Origin: Halocynthiibacter sp049608145 | GTDB lineage: Bacteria; Pseudomonadota; Alphaproteobacteria; Rhodobacterales; Rhodobacteraceae | DNA: 64,000 nt | NCBI RefSeq assembly: GCF_049608145.1 | Contig: NZ_JBMYXF010000007.1 | Coordinates: forward strand, 21,085-85,084 | Reading direction: 5' to 3' | In this document: positions 43,520 through 52,327 of the stretch, in pieces | Layout of the letters: the number at the start of each line of letters is the position of its first letter | Numbering within the stretch: the stretch's first letter is position 1 | Program-made: the position numbers and the translations under genes | Notes under the pieces: generated by a model | What the model was told of the DNA's origin: nothing | Seen by the model: only the letters and a program-made list of their open reading frames with translations | Database searches by the model: none

Positions 43520-43564
43520 TTGCACATGTCGGAAACACAAAGCTCCGACACGTCAGATGTGCAA
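43520..43564 (-). other. Stem-loop in the leader of the PPC-repeat gene / after sitD
   Basis: TTGCACATGTCGGA (43520-43533) pairs with TCCGAC (43544-43549) and, after a seven-base bulge, with ATGTGCAA (43557-43564). It lies between the sit operon stop (43616) and the PPC-repeat ribosome site. It could attenuate transcription, act as terminator for sit, or regulate translation. Confidence 0.45.
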
Positions 43565-43615
43565 ATTCTGACGGGCGCCGGGGCTGATGTCAAACGCTGT
43601 TCCCAGCAAAAGACG

Positions 43616-44449
43616 TTATTGCTGTGCGACAATTTGCTGATTTCTCAGCAACGTTCCGCCAAAGCAGATCAGAAAGATAATCGTCAGGATCAAAATGATC
43701 GTCGGCGCGGGGGCGCTGTCCAAGAAAAAGCTGAGATAGACGCCACCCAACCCGGAAAACAAGGTGATCACTGTCGATACAATTAACATCACCGAAAACC
43801 GCCTTGTGATCAAAAATGCAATCGCCCCCGGTGCAATTAACAGACCAATCGCAAGGATAATCCCCACCGCCGTCAACGTTGCAACAATCGTCAGAGACAA
43901 CATCGCCAACAATCCATAATGCAACCAACCCACTGACAGACCCGCAGCCTGCGCCTGGGCCGGATCAAAGGCATGCAGAAGGAAATCACGCCATTTCAAC
44001 ACAAGCACGCCAGACACACCCAACGCAATCAGCCCAGCCTGGATAATATCAGCGGACGCAACACCCAACATGTTCCCAAAAAGAATGTGATCAAGATGCA
44101 CATTCGTATCGACCCAAGTGTAAATCACCAGACCAAATCCAAACATGCCGGAAAACACCACGCCCATGACGGTATCCTGTTTCACCCGGCTGTTTTCTTT
44201 TAGAAACCCGGTTGCCAGTGCACATAACATCCCAGCTGCAAAAGCGCCGATTGCCAGTGGAATCTGCACCAAATAGGCCAGCACAACACCCGGCAGCACC
44301 GCATGGGAAATGGCATCGCCCATCAAAGACCAGCCCTTCAAAACAAGGAAGCAGGACAACAATGCAGTTGGGACAGAGATAATTGCAACAATGATGAACG
44401 CATTGACCATAAAGCTGAACTGAAACGGAAGAAGAAGCTCTTCTATCAT
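43616..44449 (-). CDS. sitD: Manganese/iron ABC transporter permease (SitD-like)
   Basis: The 277-residue membrane protein of the ABC-3 permease family has about eight hydrophobic segments. VPTALLSCFLVLKGWSLMGDAISHAVLPGVVLAYL is the conserved loop region and AVGIILAIGLLIAPGAIAFLI the C-terminal core. Its start overlaps the preceding permease stop by four bases. Fourth gene of a sitABCD-type operon. Metal specificity is inferred from the binding protein and the Mur-like operator. Confidence 0.87.
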   Translation of the reverse strand: MIEELLLPFQFSFMVNAFIIVAIISVPTALLSCFLVLKGWSLMGDAISHAVLPGVVLAYLVQIPLAIGAFAAGMLCALATGFLKENSRVKQDTVMGVVFSGMFGFGLVIYTWVDTNVHLDHILFGNMLGVASADIIQAGLIALGVSGVLVLKWRDFLLHAFDPAQAQAAGLSVGWLHYGLLAMLSLTIVATLTAVGIILAIGLLIAPGAIAFLITRRFSVMLIVSTVITLFSGLGGVYLSFFLDSAPAPTIILILTIIFLICFGGTLLRNQQIVAQQ

Positions 44450-45309
44450 GTCGTGGTCTCCGTCAGGGCAGCACGTGCTTTGCGACGTGCGGCCAGATAT
44501 CCGTGTTTAGGCGCAAAGGTGAAGGCCAGCAGGAACAGGATCGTCTGCAGACAGATGATGATGCCACCGGTCGCCCCATCCAGGAAGAAACTGGCATAGG
44601 CGCCAAAGAAACTGGTGCCCGCCCCGATTGCGACAGATAACATCAGCAGGCGCGGGAAACGGTCCGTCAACAAATAGGCTGTTGCACCTGGTGTCACCAC
44701 CATAGCGATGACAAGAAACGCGCCGACCGTCTGTAAGGCTGCAACACAAGACGCAGACAAAAGCGTGAAAAACATTAACTTCAAGCGGTCCGGGTTCAAC
44801 CCGATAGACCGTGCATGGCTTTCATCAAAGAACGCAACCATCAGATCTTTCCACTTCAGGATCAAGATTCCAAGAGATACAAAACCAATAATCGCCAACT
44901 GCAGCGTGTCTTCCGGCGTGATTGCAAGAATATTACCCAGGGTAATGGTCTGAATATCCACCGACGTCGGCGAAACAGAAACCATAAACAGGCCCAAGCC
45001 AAAGAAACTGGTGAAAATCAGCCCGATAATGGCATCTTCCTTTAGACCAGTGCGCTGGTTCAGAAACAACATCGCACCCGCCGCCAGACCACCCGCGGCA
45101 AAGGCCCCTAAAGCAAAAGGCAGGCCCAGCATATAGGCCCCCGCAACGCCTGGCACGATAGAATGGGACAGTGCATCCCCGATCAGGGACCAGCCCTTCA
45201 GCATGAGATAGGCAGACAGAAAGGCACACACCCCACCAACCAGGGCCGACACCCACATGGCATTGGTCATATAGCCATATTCAAAGGGTAAAAGCAGGGT
45301 ATCAAGCAT
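44446..45309 (-). CDS. sitC: Manganese/iron ABC transporter permease (SitC-like)
   Basis: A second ABC-3 family permease of 287 residues, paralogous to the next gene (LMLKGWSLIGDALSHSIVPGVAGAYMLGLPFALG; TVGAFLVIAMVVTPGATAYLL). The two permeases are expected to form a heterodimeric channel. Start 45309 (MLDTLLLPFEYGYM) overlaps the ATPase gene by eight bases; an upstream ATG at 45339 is possible. Confidence 0.87.
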   Translation of the reverse strand: MLDTLLLPFEYGYMTNAMWVSALVGGVCAFLSAYLMLKGWSLIGDALSHSIVPGVAGAYMLGLPFALGAFAAGGLAAGAMLFLNQRTGLKEDAIIGLIFTSFFGLGLFMVSVSPTSVDIQTITLGNILAITPEDTLQLAIIGFVSLGILILKWKDLMVAFFDESHARSIGLNPDRLKLMFFTLLSASCVAALQTVGAFLVIAMVVTPGATAYLLTDRFPRLLMLSVAIGAGTSFFGAYASFFLDGATGGIIICLQTILFLLAFTFAPKHGYLAARRKARAALTETTT

Positions 45310-46156
45310 CGCCTGTGCCCTTTTCATCATAAACAACAAAGGGGCGTTCGTCGTCGGTGATCACAGTGACCGAACGTGCATCATCATCGTCATGCAGGTC
45401 TTTCCCGCCCAGAACAAAGTGCCGCAACACACCCCCAAAGGCCGCTTCTAGGTTCTTTTGGGTGAAGACATCTTTGGTCAATCCATGCCCCAAGACTGTG
45501 CCCTTCACCAACACAGTGCGGTCGCAAAATTCTGGCACAGATCCAAGGTTATGGGTCGACACCAACATTACACGGCCCTCATCTCGCAAGCCGCGCAAAA
45601 GTTCGATAATTGCATCTTCGGTTTGCACATCGACGCCCGTAAACGGTTCGTCCAACAGGATCACCTTGCCGTCTTGGGCCAGGGCACGCGCAAGGAACAC
45701 CCGTTTACGTTGCCCGCCGGAAAGCTCACCGATCTGGCGATGGCGAAAATCGACCATTCCAACGCGGGTCAACGCATCCGTCACCGCCTGGTGATCGACC
45801 GCCGAGGCACGGCGCAAAAACCCCATGTGTCCATAACGCCCCATCATCACCACATCTTCGACCAACACAGGGAATGTCCAGTCAACCTCTTCCGCCTGGG
45901 GCACATAGGCAACGATGTTCTGCTTCAATGCCTGCTTCACCGACATGCCCAAAATCGAGATATCCCCCTTCGCCGCCGGCACAAACCCCATAAGCGCCTT
46001 AAACAGGGTCGATTTCCCAGCCCCATTCACCCCAACAAGCGCGGTGATCGTACCCTGGGGGATGTCAAAACTTGCATCGCGCAGCGCCGTATGGCCGTTG
46101 CGATAGGTCACTGTCACACCGTCAGCGCAAATGCCATTTTGTGTCTGATCAAACAT
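45302..46156 (-). CDS. sitB: Manganese/iron ABC transporter ATP-binding protein (SitB-like)
   Basis: The 284-residue ABC ATPase has Walker A GVNGAGKST at residues 42-50, signature LSGGQRKRVFLARAL and Walker B VILLDEPFTGVD, followed by STHNLG. The C-terminal tail is acidic and His-containing (GGKDLHDDDDARS). It starts one base into the sitA stop region (46156 shared), so the genes are coupled. Confidence 0.92.
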   Translation of the reverse strand: MFDQTQNGICADGVTVTYRNGHTALRDASFDIPQGTITALVGVNGAGKSTLFKALMGFVPAAKGDISILGMSVKQALKQNIVAYVPQAEEVDWTFPVLVEDVVMMGRYGHMGFLRRASAVDHQAVTDALTRVGMVDFRHRQIGELSGGQRKRVFLARALAQDGKVILLDEPFTGVDVQTEDAIIELLRGLRDEGRVMLVSTHNLGSVPEFCDRTVLVKGTVLGHGLTKDVFTQKNLEAAFGGVLRHFVLGGKDLHDDDDARSVTVITDDERPFVVYDEKGTGDA

Positions 46157-47052
46157 CAGTTCTCTCCGGTTAGGCCAGAGGCAATGGTTTCAGAAGTCAC
46201 GCGCAGCAGATCCAAATATGTTGGCACAGGGCCGTCTGCTTCGGTCAGGCTATCGACATATAAGACCCCGCCATATTCCGCCCCGGTTTCACGTGCCACC
46301 TGACGGGCCGGGTCGTTGTTCACGGTGCTTTCACAGAAGACCGCGCGGATGTTGTTATCGCGCACGCCATCAATCACTTTGCGCACCTGCTGGGGTGTGC
46401 CAGTCTGGTCCGCGTTCATCGGCCAGAGGTACAGTTCTTTCATCCCGAAATCACGGATCAGGTAAGAAAACGCGCCCTCGCAGGACACCAGCCAACGCTC
46501 ATCTGCCGGCACGGCCTGAATTGCCTCACGCAGGGGGGCGATTTCGGCGGTCAACTGTGCTTTGTATGCCCTCGCATTTGCGACATAAACGTCGGCATTG
46601 TCTGGGTCATGCTCCACAAAGGCATCGCGGATATTATCGATATAGATGTGGGCGTTATCCAAAGACATCCAGGCATGTGGGTTTGGTTTGCCATCATAAG
46701 ATCCCTCGGTAATGGACATCGGTACAACGCCATCCGTTAGGGTTGCCGATGGCACATTACGGAGATTTTGGAAAAACTGTTCGAACCACAGTTCCAGGTT
46801 CATGCCGTTCCAGAAAATCAGATCCGCATCCTGAGCCCGCAGAATGTCGCGCGGCGTTGGCTGATATCCGTGAATTTCTGCACCCGGCTTGGTGATGCTT
46901 TCCACATCCGCCACGTCCCCCGCCACATTGCGCACCATATCCGCGAGAACGGTGAAAGTGGTCACGGCCTTGAAGCGATCTTCAGCCTGGGCAACACCTG
47001 CCATCATCGCGAAACCCGCGACAGAACTTAGAATACGGGATGTGATTTTCAT
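46156..47052 (-). CDS. sitA: Manganese/iron ABC transporter substrate-binding protein (SitA-like)
   Basis: The 298-residue cluster A-I metal-binding lipocalin-free periplasmic protein has a signal peptide (MKITSRILSSVAGFAMMAGVAQA). The four metal ligands are visible as His61 (EIHGYQPTP), His126 (NPHAW), Glu192 (SCEGAFSYL) and Asp267 (YVDSLT). His-His-Glu-Asp is the manganese/iron set of SitA/YfeA rather than the three-His zinc set of ZnuA. AGGAGAA precedes the start at 47052. First gene of sitABCD, with two Fur-family boxes directly upstream. The divergent neighbour is a phosphonate-monoester-hydrolase-like gene. Confidence 0.9.
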   Translation of the reverse strand: MKITSRILSSVAGFAMMAGVAQAEDRFKAVTTFTVLADMVRNVAGDVADVESITKPGAEIHGYQPTPRDILRAQDADLIFWNGMNLELWFEQFFQNLRNVPSATLTDGVVPMSITEGSYDGKPNPHAWMSLDNAHIYIDNIRDAFVEHDPDNADVYVANARAYKAQLTAEIAPLREAIQAVPADERWLVSCEGAFSYLIRDFGMKELYLWPMNADQTGTPQQVRKVIDGVRDNNIRAVFCESTVNNDPARQVARETGAEYGGVLYVDSLTEADGPVPTYLDLLRVTSETIASGLTGEN

Positions 47053-47079
47053 AGGGTTCTCCTGTGTTGAAATTCGTTT

Positions 47080-47125
47080 ATGAGAATCGTTCGCAACTGT
47101 CAATCTAGTTGCGAACGATTTGCAA
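47080..47125. promoter_or_regulatory. Two Mur/Fur-family operator sites upstream of sitA
   Basis: ATGAGAATCGTTCGCAA (47080-47096) and TTGCGAACGATTTGCAA (47109-47125) are inverted copies. Their cores AATCGTTCGCAACT and AGTTGCGAACGATT form a perfect 14-base inverted repeat around 8 bases. The TTGCRAAYSRTTYGCAA shape fits alphaproteobacterial Mur (manganese-sensing Fur) boxes, matching the Mn-type ligands of SitA. Confidence 0.75.
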
Positions 47126-47221
47126 AAAGATTTGATGATACCCCGCGTCAATTTAGGATTGCCCCGTGGCATTCCCTTCGCTAGCTATTCCTGAGGACCA
47201 CGCCCAAGAGGGGAAATGCAC

Positions 47222-48760
47222 ATGGCCAATCAACCAAAATCCCGCAAAAATGTATTGTTCATTGTAATTGATCAGCTGCGTGCTGATTGCGTGCATGGAG
47301 CTTTGGCTGATCATGTACAGTTACCCAACTTACGCGCCCTCATGGCTGAAAGTACGGTTTTCAAAAACAACTATTCCGTCACCAACCCCTGCGGCCCGTC
47401 TCGTGTATCCCTACTGACCGCACGTTATGCCATGAACCATCGCAGTATTCGCAACGGCACACCACTGGCACATGACACACCAAACCTTGCGACACAGGCC
47501 GCGAAGGTTGGGTATACCCCCCTGTTGTTCGGTTATACTGACACGTCACAAGATCCGCGCGCTTACCCCGAAGGACATCCAGCCTTAACAACCTACGAGC
47601 ATCCGATGAACGGCTTTCGGGAAGTATGCGAGATGCGTCTGGAAAAAAGCCACGGCTGGCGGGCTGATCTGCGTGCGAAAGGCTACAACATCGAAGGCGA
47701 CGACCTTTTTGACATTTTTCGTGTGAACACACCAAAAGGCCAGACACCCCGCCCAAATGATCCCGCGCTTTACAGAGCGGAAGACAGCGACACCGCATAT
47801 CTGACCAATCAATTCTTAGAAGGCATGAAAGATCGGGAAGGCGAACCTTGGTTTGCCCATCTGACTTGGATCCGGCCGCACCCGCCATTTAATGCCCCCG
47901 CGCCTTACAATGACATGTATGATCCCGCGGCCCTGCCCCTGCCCGAACGCCTGCCGCGGCATGAGGAAGAAAGCTTTCATCCTTATATGAAACCCCTGCA
48001 TGATTACGCCCAGATTTCCAGCACGGTAGAGGGTTTTCCCGATCTGGACGACAGCGACGAAAACGTTCAGACACTACGTGCTGTCTATTTGGGGCTGGCT
48101 ACAGAAGTGGATCATCATCTTGGCCGCGTTGTGACTTGGCTGAAAGACAGTGGGCAATATGATGATACACTTCTGGTGGTCACAGCGGATCACGGGGAAT
48201 TGCTGGGGGATCGCCATGCCTGGGGGAAACTTGCCCCGTTCAAGGGTGCATTTCACACGCCGCTGATCATACGTGCGCCTGGTGAAAAACATGGTGAGAT
48301 CAGCGCCTTTACAGAATCCAGCGATATCACCCCAACCATCCTGGACTGGATCGGCGCCGATATTCCATCATCCATGGATGGGCGATCTCTGCTGCCCTGG
48401 CTACGTCAGGAAACACCGAATTGGCGGGACTATGCATATTCAGAATTTGACTTCGCCAACCCGATCTCGCCAACCCCATGGCAGGAAAAGCATCAATTAA
48501 GTCAAAGTAATTCTAATTGTGCGATCCTACGAGAAGAACGGTTTACCTTGGTGCATTTCGCGGCAGGCATGGAACCGATGTTATTTGATGCCGAGGGGCG
48601 TGGTGAACTTGAGAACATTGCGGAAAAGCCGGAATTTGCGGGTGAGATGTTACGCTTGACCCAGAAACTGCTAAGCCACCGGATGCAAAATACGGATCAT
48701 ACATTAAGCACCACGATGATCACGAAGGAAGGGCCAGTCGAAACACTCAGGCCTCGGTGA
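47222..48760 (+). CDS. Phosphonate monoester hydrolase / sulfatase-like enzyme
   Basis: The 512-residue alkaline-phosphatase-superfamily protein has the formylglycine motif CGPSR at residues 57-61. Its Cys57 sits at the same position as in rhizobial phosphonate monoester hydrolases (PMH). The N-terminal metal Asp is in VIDQLRAD (residue 17) and the second metal pair in VTADHGELLGDRHAW. PMHs hydrolyse phosphonate and phosphate diesters and sulfate monoesters promiscuously. ATG 47222 has GAGGGG eight bases upstream; ATG 47216 is too close to it. It is divergent from sitA with the Mur boxes between, so regulation by manganese is possible. Confidence 0.82.
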   Translation: MANQPKSRKNVLFIVIDQLRADCVHGALADHVQLPNLRALMAESTVFKNNYSVTNPCGPSRVSLLTARYAMNHRSIRNGTPLAHDTPNLATQAAKVGYTPLLFGYTDTSQDPRAYPEGHPALTTYEHPMNGFREVCEMRLEKSHGWRADLRAKGYNIEGDDLFDIFRVNTPKGQTPRPNDPALYRAEDSDTAYLTNQFLEGMKDREGEPWFAHLTWIRPHPPFNAPAPYNDMYDPAALPLPERLPRHEEESFHPYMKPLHDYAQISSTVEGFPDLDDSDENVQTLRAVYLGLATEVDHHLGRVVTWLKDSGQYDDTLLVVTADHGELLGDRHAWGKLAPFKGAFHTPLIIRAPGEKHGEISAFTESSDITPTILDWIGADIPSSMDGRSLLPWLRQETPNWRDYAYSEFDFANPISPTPWQEKHQLSQSNSNCAILREERFTLVHFAAGMEPMLFDAEGRGELENIAEKPEFAGEMLRLTQKLLSHRMQNTDHTLSTTMITKEGPVETLRPR

Positions 48761-48786
48761 AATCAAAAATCAAACTCGCCCGAACC

Positions 48787-49806
48787 TTAACGGGGGGCAA
48801 TCAGGGCTGCCTCGCGCTTGCGCAGGCAGCGTCGGGCGGTCGGGCCATAGATTTCAGGATGGGTGGCCAGTTCCGGGAACAGTGCAAAGAGTTCCTCCCG
48901 CACTTCATATTCGACAGACCCAAGCGTCGCCGGACCAGGAAAGAAGCTTTCTGAAGGGCAGCCCTCGCCCAGAATAATTTCATGCTGATCAAAAAGCACA
49001 TGGTAATATGTGACCTGATCGCAGGGTTCCGAATAGATAGTATCGCCATTCACCAGATGTTTGGCACAGGCAAGAACTTCGGCATCGCCAAACAGCATCT
49101 CAGACTGCCATCCGCTGATCAACATACGATGCAACGGCGAAACACGCAGATCACGGAGATTTCCAACCGCGCCTTTGCGAAAAATGATCGGTGCGAATGC
49201 ATCCTGCCCGACCACTGTCTTCATACCGACCCACCGCACAGGTTTCTGGCCATTATCACGGGTGACAATCATATCTCCGATCTGCAGGTCTTCGATCAGC
49301 TTCTGCCCTGCGACAGTCGAAATCAGCGTGCCCTTCACAAAACATGTCAGAAGTTCACTGTAAGTCGCATTTCCGAGGCCATTGGGTGGACCAACAGTAT
49401 ATGTTTCACCCGCTATCAATTCAAATGTGGTGACATAGCCCTGTAAAGAACCAAAACTTGCCGAATTGCCGTTGTGCAGATCATAGATAAATCCGACGGA
49501 GACGCCGGAAGAATTGAAAACCTCAAACTCATTTTCAGGATTGGTCGCTATGCCGTTAAAAACGGTACCATCAATGTTACCCGTCAATTGTTGGAACGGT
49601 GCCTGAGCAAACCCGCCCTGGGAATTGGGCCGACCGTCGTTGAAGATGTTGTCTTCGTTGTCTGTGTCAGAAACCGTTGCAACAGACGGCGTTGCACCCG
49701 CGGCAACGGTAAAGCTGCCACCCGTCACAATCGTGCTGAAATTGTAATTCGCTGCGGTGACGCCCAGGTCGGCAAGGGAATACACCAGTATGGTTCTGTC
49801 AGGCAT
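48787..49806 (-). CDS. Hint domain-containing protein
   Basis: A 339-residue protein. The N-terminal ~150 residues are beta-rich, with a DTDNEDNIFNDG stretch and FELIAGETYTVGPPNG. The Hint_2 (Hedgehog/intein) module starts at Cys155 (CFVKGTLISTVAGQKLIEDLQIGD) and contains VSPLHRMLISG with His226. Rhodobacteraceae encode many such proteins, often secreted by type I systems. The module may self-cleave at Cys155, but the C-terminal intein His-Asn is not evident. It is monocistronic, divergent from the noncoding interval 49807-50049. Confidence 0.8.
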   Translation of the reverse strand: MPDRTILVYSLADLGVTAANYNFSTIVTGGSFTVAAGATPSVATVSDTDNEDNIFNDGRPNSQGGFAQAPFQQLTGNIDGTVFNGIATNPENEFEVFNSSGVSVGFIYDLHNGNSASFGSLQGYVTTFELIAGETYTVGPPNGLGNATYSELLTCFVKGTLISTVAGQKLIEDLQIGDMIVTRDNGQKPVRWVGMKTVVGQDAFAPIIFRKGAVGNLRDLRVSPLHRMLISGWQSEMLFGDAEVLACAKHLVNGDTIYSEPCDQVTYYHVLFDQHEIILGEGCPSESFFPGPATLGSVEYEVREELFALFPELATHPEIYGPTARRCLRKREAALIAPR

Positions 49807-50050
49807 TGGCTGCTCTACGGCTTAAAGCAACGCGAAAAACATGCGTCAGGGAGAAACTGCGATACTGGGGAACTAGCCCATGTAGCCGCCGCATGCTTTT
49901 CCTCTCAACCTGTACTTTTGTGCAAAATCAATAACCTGAAAGGTACTCACGCGAGAATTGATTCCACCAAAAGATGTACTTCACCCAAATCGGAAACAAA
50001 GATCTGGAAAATCAAAAAGAGCCCCCACAATTTAGACAATCTCGAAAACA

Positions 50051-50080
50051 AAAACGGGCGCCTTATTGGGCGCCCGTTTT
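50051..50080. terminator. Strong bidirectional terminator after the pot operon
   Basis: AAAACGGGCGCC (50051-50062) pairs perfectly with GGCGCCCGTTTT (50069-50080). On the minus strand it is followed by a T-rich run (TTTTTGTTTTC), as expected for termination of potI 20 bases upstream. Confidence 0.9.
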
Positions 50081-50099
50081 GCTTGCTATGTATCCGGTG

Positions 50100-51407
50100 T
50101 CAGTTCCCGTCAGAGCCCTCTTCACCAGAGAGGTTCCCCGGATCAAAGACAGACCCGAAAGGACTGGCTGGAGCTTCTTCTGTTGTTTCAGCCCCACCAT
50201 CATCTTCAGCCCCATCAAGATTTGTGGGTGCAAAGACGTTACCAAAGGCACCAGTACCCCCCGTCTGAGAAGACCCACCCGTTGCAGGTGCTGTGCCCTC
50301 AGTGGTTTCACCGTTGGCCGCAGCTTCTGCCGCACGGGCTGCTGCTGCAGCTGCACGACGTTCGGCAAGGGCACGCAGGTTGGCTTCTGCTTCTAGGGCA
50401 CGCTGCATATCGCGTTCCTCTTTCACATCCGCAATACACTGCGCCGGGTTATGCGACATGGCATTCACCGTCGACAGACCAATCACCGCCACCAGCGCGA
50501 TCAAAGCGATCATGGCCGGGTTGCGCGACAGGATCGCTGGCAGACGGAAACCACCATCGACCTTTTTCACCGTGTCCCCGCTTGATGCAGCCTGAAGTTC
50601 CTTGCGGCGCTTCAGGGCCTCATTGGTCAGCGCACCAAACACCGTCAGCACAATGATGATAAAGGCGAGCGCCGATATCGCAGGGCTGATGCCGTAACGC
50701 ACTTTTTGCGCCAGCTCGATCGTCAGCGTCGGGTAATCCCCAAACGTGAAGGTCGTGGTGTTATAGTTCTCAAAGCTTGCAAGAAACGCCAGCACCGCAG
50801 ATGTGGCAAGCGCCGGCATCATGAAGGGCAGAAGGATCTTACGAAACGCCTGTGTATGGGTTGCACCCAGATCCAAAGCCGCCTCGTTCAAGGTCAGGTC
50901 ATAGCGTTGCAGACGCGCCACCAGAACCAGCATACAGTAACTGGCGATAAAGGTGGACTGACCGATGATCGTCAGGAACAGACCATCCGCAAGGATGCTG
51001 TCCGGGCCAAGACCCAGCCAGTTGTTCACCCGCTGCCAGAAGACCACGGTGGAAATACCAAGCACCACGCCCGGCACCAGAATTGGCGCAATCACGATGG
51101 TATAGTAAGTCGCCCGCAGTTTTGGCCAGACCTGCGTCAGGATCAGCGCCCCTGCCAGACCCATGGTCACAGACATGATCACGGTGCCGATGCCCACAAT
51201 AACCGAGTTCTTGATGCCGTTTAGGATACGTTCATCCTGAAACAGTTCCGAGAACCAGGCATAGGTAAAGCATTCCCATGGGCTGACACTTGGAAAGCCA
51301 TTGGAGTTGAACGCCGTGATCGCCATGATGACGAGTGGACCCAGCAGATAGGCAAAGAAGATGCCCAGATAGACCCAGATCGATACACGAAGGAAGAGAT
51401 TATTCAT
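50100..51407 (-). CDS. Polyamine-type ABC transporter permease PotI-like, with long C-terminal extension
   Basis: 435 residues, of which the first ~270 are a PotC/PotI-type inner-membrane permease (EAALDLGATHTQAFRKILLPFMMPAL is the coupling EAA loop). Beyond the usual end are an extra hydrophobic helix (NPAMIALIALVAVIGLSTV), an Ala/Arg/Glu-rich coiled-coil-like helix, and an acidic, Gly/Thr-rich tail. The tail carries two copies of FGxVFxPxNLxG near its end. Start 51407 overlaps the potH stop by four bases; the open frame continues upstream antisense to nothing family-like. The extension is unusual for this family. Confidence 0.85.
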   Translation of the reverse strand: MNNLFLRVSIWVYLGIFFAYLLGPLVIMAITAFNSNGFPSVSPWECFTYAWFSELFQDERILNGIKNSVIVGIGTVIMSVTMGLAGALILTQVWPKLRATYYTIVIAPILVPGVVLGISTVVFWQRVNNWLGLGPDSILADGLFLTIIGQSTFIASYCMLVLVARLQRYDLTLNEAALDLGATHTQAFRKILLPFMMPALATSAVLAFLASFENYNTTTFTFGDYPTLTIELAQKVRYGISPAISALAFIIIVLTVFGALTNEALKRRKELQAASSGDTVKKVDGGFRLPAILSRNPAMIALIALVAVIGLSTVNAMSHNPAQCIADVKEERDMQRALEAEANLRALAERRAAAAAARAAEAAANGETTEGTAPATGGSSQTGGTGAFGNVFAPTNLDGAEDDGGAETTEEAPASPFGSVFDPGNLSGEEGSDGN

Positions 51408-52318
51408 TTGCCAATATCCCCCATGTTCACTTTGAACAGCTTCATGAACGCAAGCACGATGATGATACAGCTGGTCAGAAGCACGATTGCATAGGCCGCA
51501 CCCTGCGACCAGTTCCCGCCGTCGTTGAACCACTGATAGATGATCTGCGTAAACCAGAGCGAACTTGGCCCGCCAAGGATCTGAGGCGCAGCCAAAGCAC
51601 CCGCAGACAACATAAACACCATGGTCGCACCGGAAGAGATACCAGGTTTCGCGTATGGAATAACGATACGTGCATGGATCCGCCACCAAGGCGCACCAAG
51701 GTCACGGGCGGCCTCGATTTGGTTGCCATCAAGGCTTTCAATGACGTTATACATCGGGAAGACCATCAGCAGAATATAAGCATAGCCCAGACCCGCATAG
51801 AGCGCGATATCCGCCCGGATGAAGTCAAAAGGTTCATCCAGAATGCCCATGCCAATCAGCACCGCGTTGATCATACCCGTCGCCCCAAAGATGATCTTCA
51901 GCGCGAAAGCCCGCAGGATTTCATTGATCCAGTAAGGGATGATCAGAAGCAGGGCAAAGACCCGCAGCTTCATGCCTTTGGCGACCTGGCCCAGGAAAAA
52001 CGCGATCGGGTAGCAGAGGATCAGGTTAAAGATCGTAACACAGATCGCCGCGATAATGGTGCGCATGAAGACCTTAAGGTCAACATAGTTGTAAGGGTCA
52101 GACGCGCCTTCGGCACCATAGATCAGGTGACGATAGTTTTTCAGCGTGTAATTCCCGACCTCGCCAGAGGGCAGATATTCACGCAGGGAATAATCCAGCA
52201 TCGACAGCTGGGGCAGGATGATCAACACCCCGATCCAGAAAGAGATGATCACAAGCAGCGCTGTGCCCATCACCTTACCATTGTGCTGGTAGAAGTTTTT
52301 AAGGAAACCGTTTTTCAT
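51404..52318 (-). CDS. Polyamine-type ABC transporter permease PotB/PotH-like
   Basis: The 304-residue inner-membrane permease has the EAA loop EAARDLGAPWWRIHARIVIPYAKPG and six or so hydrophobic segments, beginning with a short basic N-terminus (MKNGFLKNFYQHNG). It pairs with the PotI-like subunit. It lies nine bases after the ATPase gene in the potD-A-H-I order. Confidence 0.88.
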   Translation of the reverse strand: MKNGFLKNFYQHNGKVMGTALLVIISFWIGVLIILPQLSMLDYSLREYLPSGEVGNYTLKNYRHLIYGAEGASDPYNYVDLKVFMRTIIAAICVTIFNLILCYPIAFFLGQVAKGMKLRVFALLLIIPYWINEILRAFALKIIFGATGMINAVLIGMGILDEPFDFIRADIALYAGLGYAYILLMVFPMYNVIESLDGNQIEAARDLGAPWWRIHARIVIPYAKPGISSGATMVFMLSAGALAAPQILGGPSSLWFTQIIYQWFNDGGNWSQGAAYAIVLLTSCIIIVLAFMKLFKVNMGDIGK

Positions 52319-52327
52319 AACGCCCCC

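Noticed and set aside
46156..47052. Zinc (ZnuA) assignment for the metal-binding protein
   Set aside because: The third ligand is Glu192 and there is no His-rich loop; with the Mur-like boxes, manganese/iron fits better.
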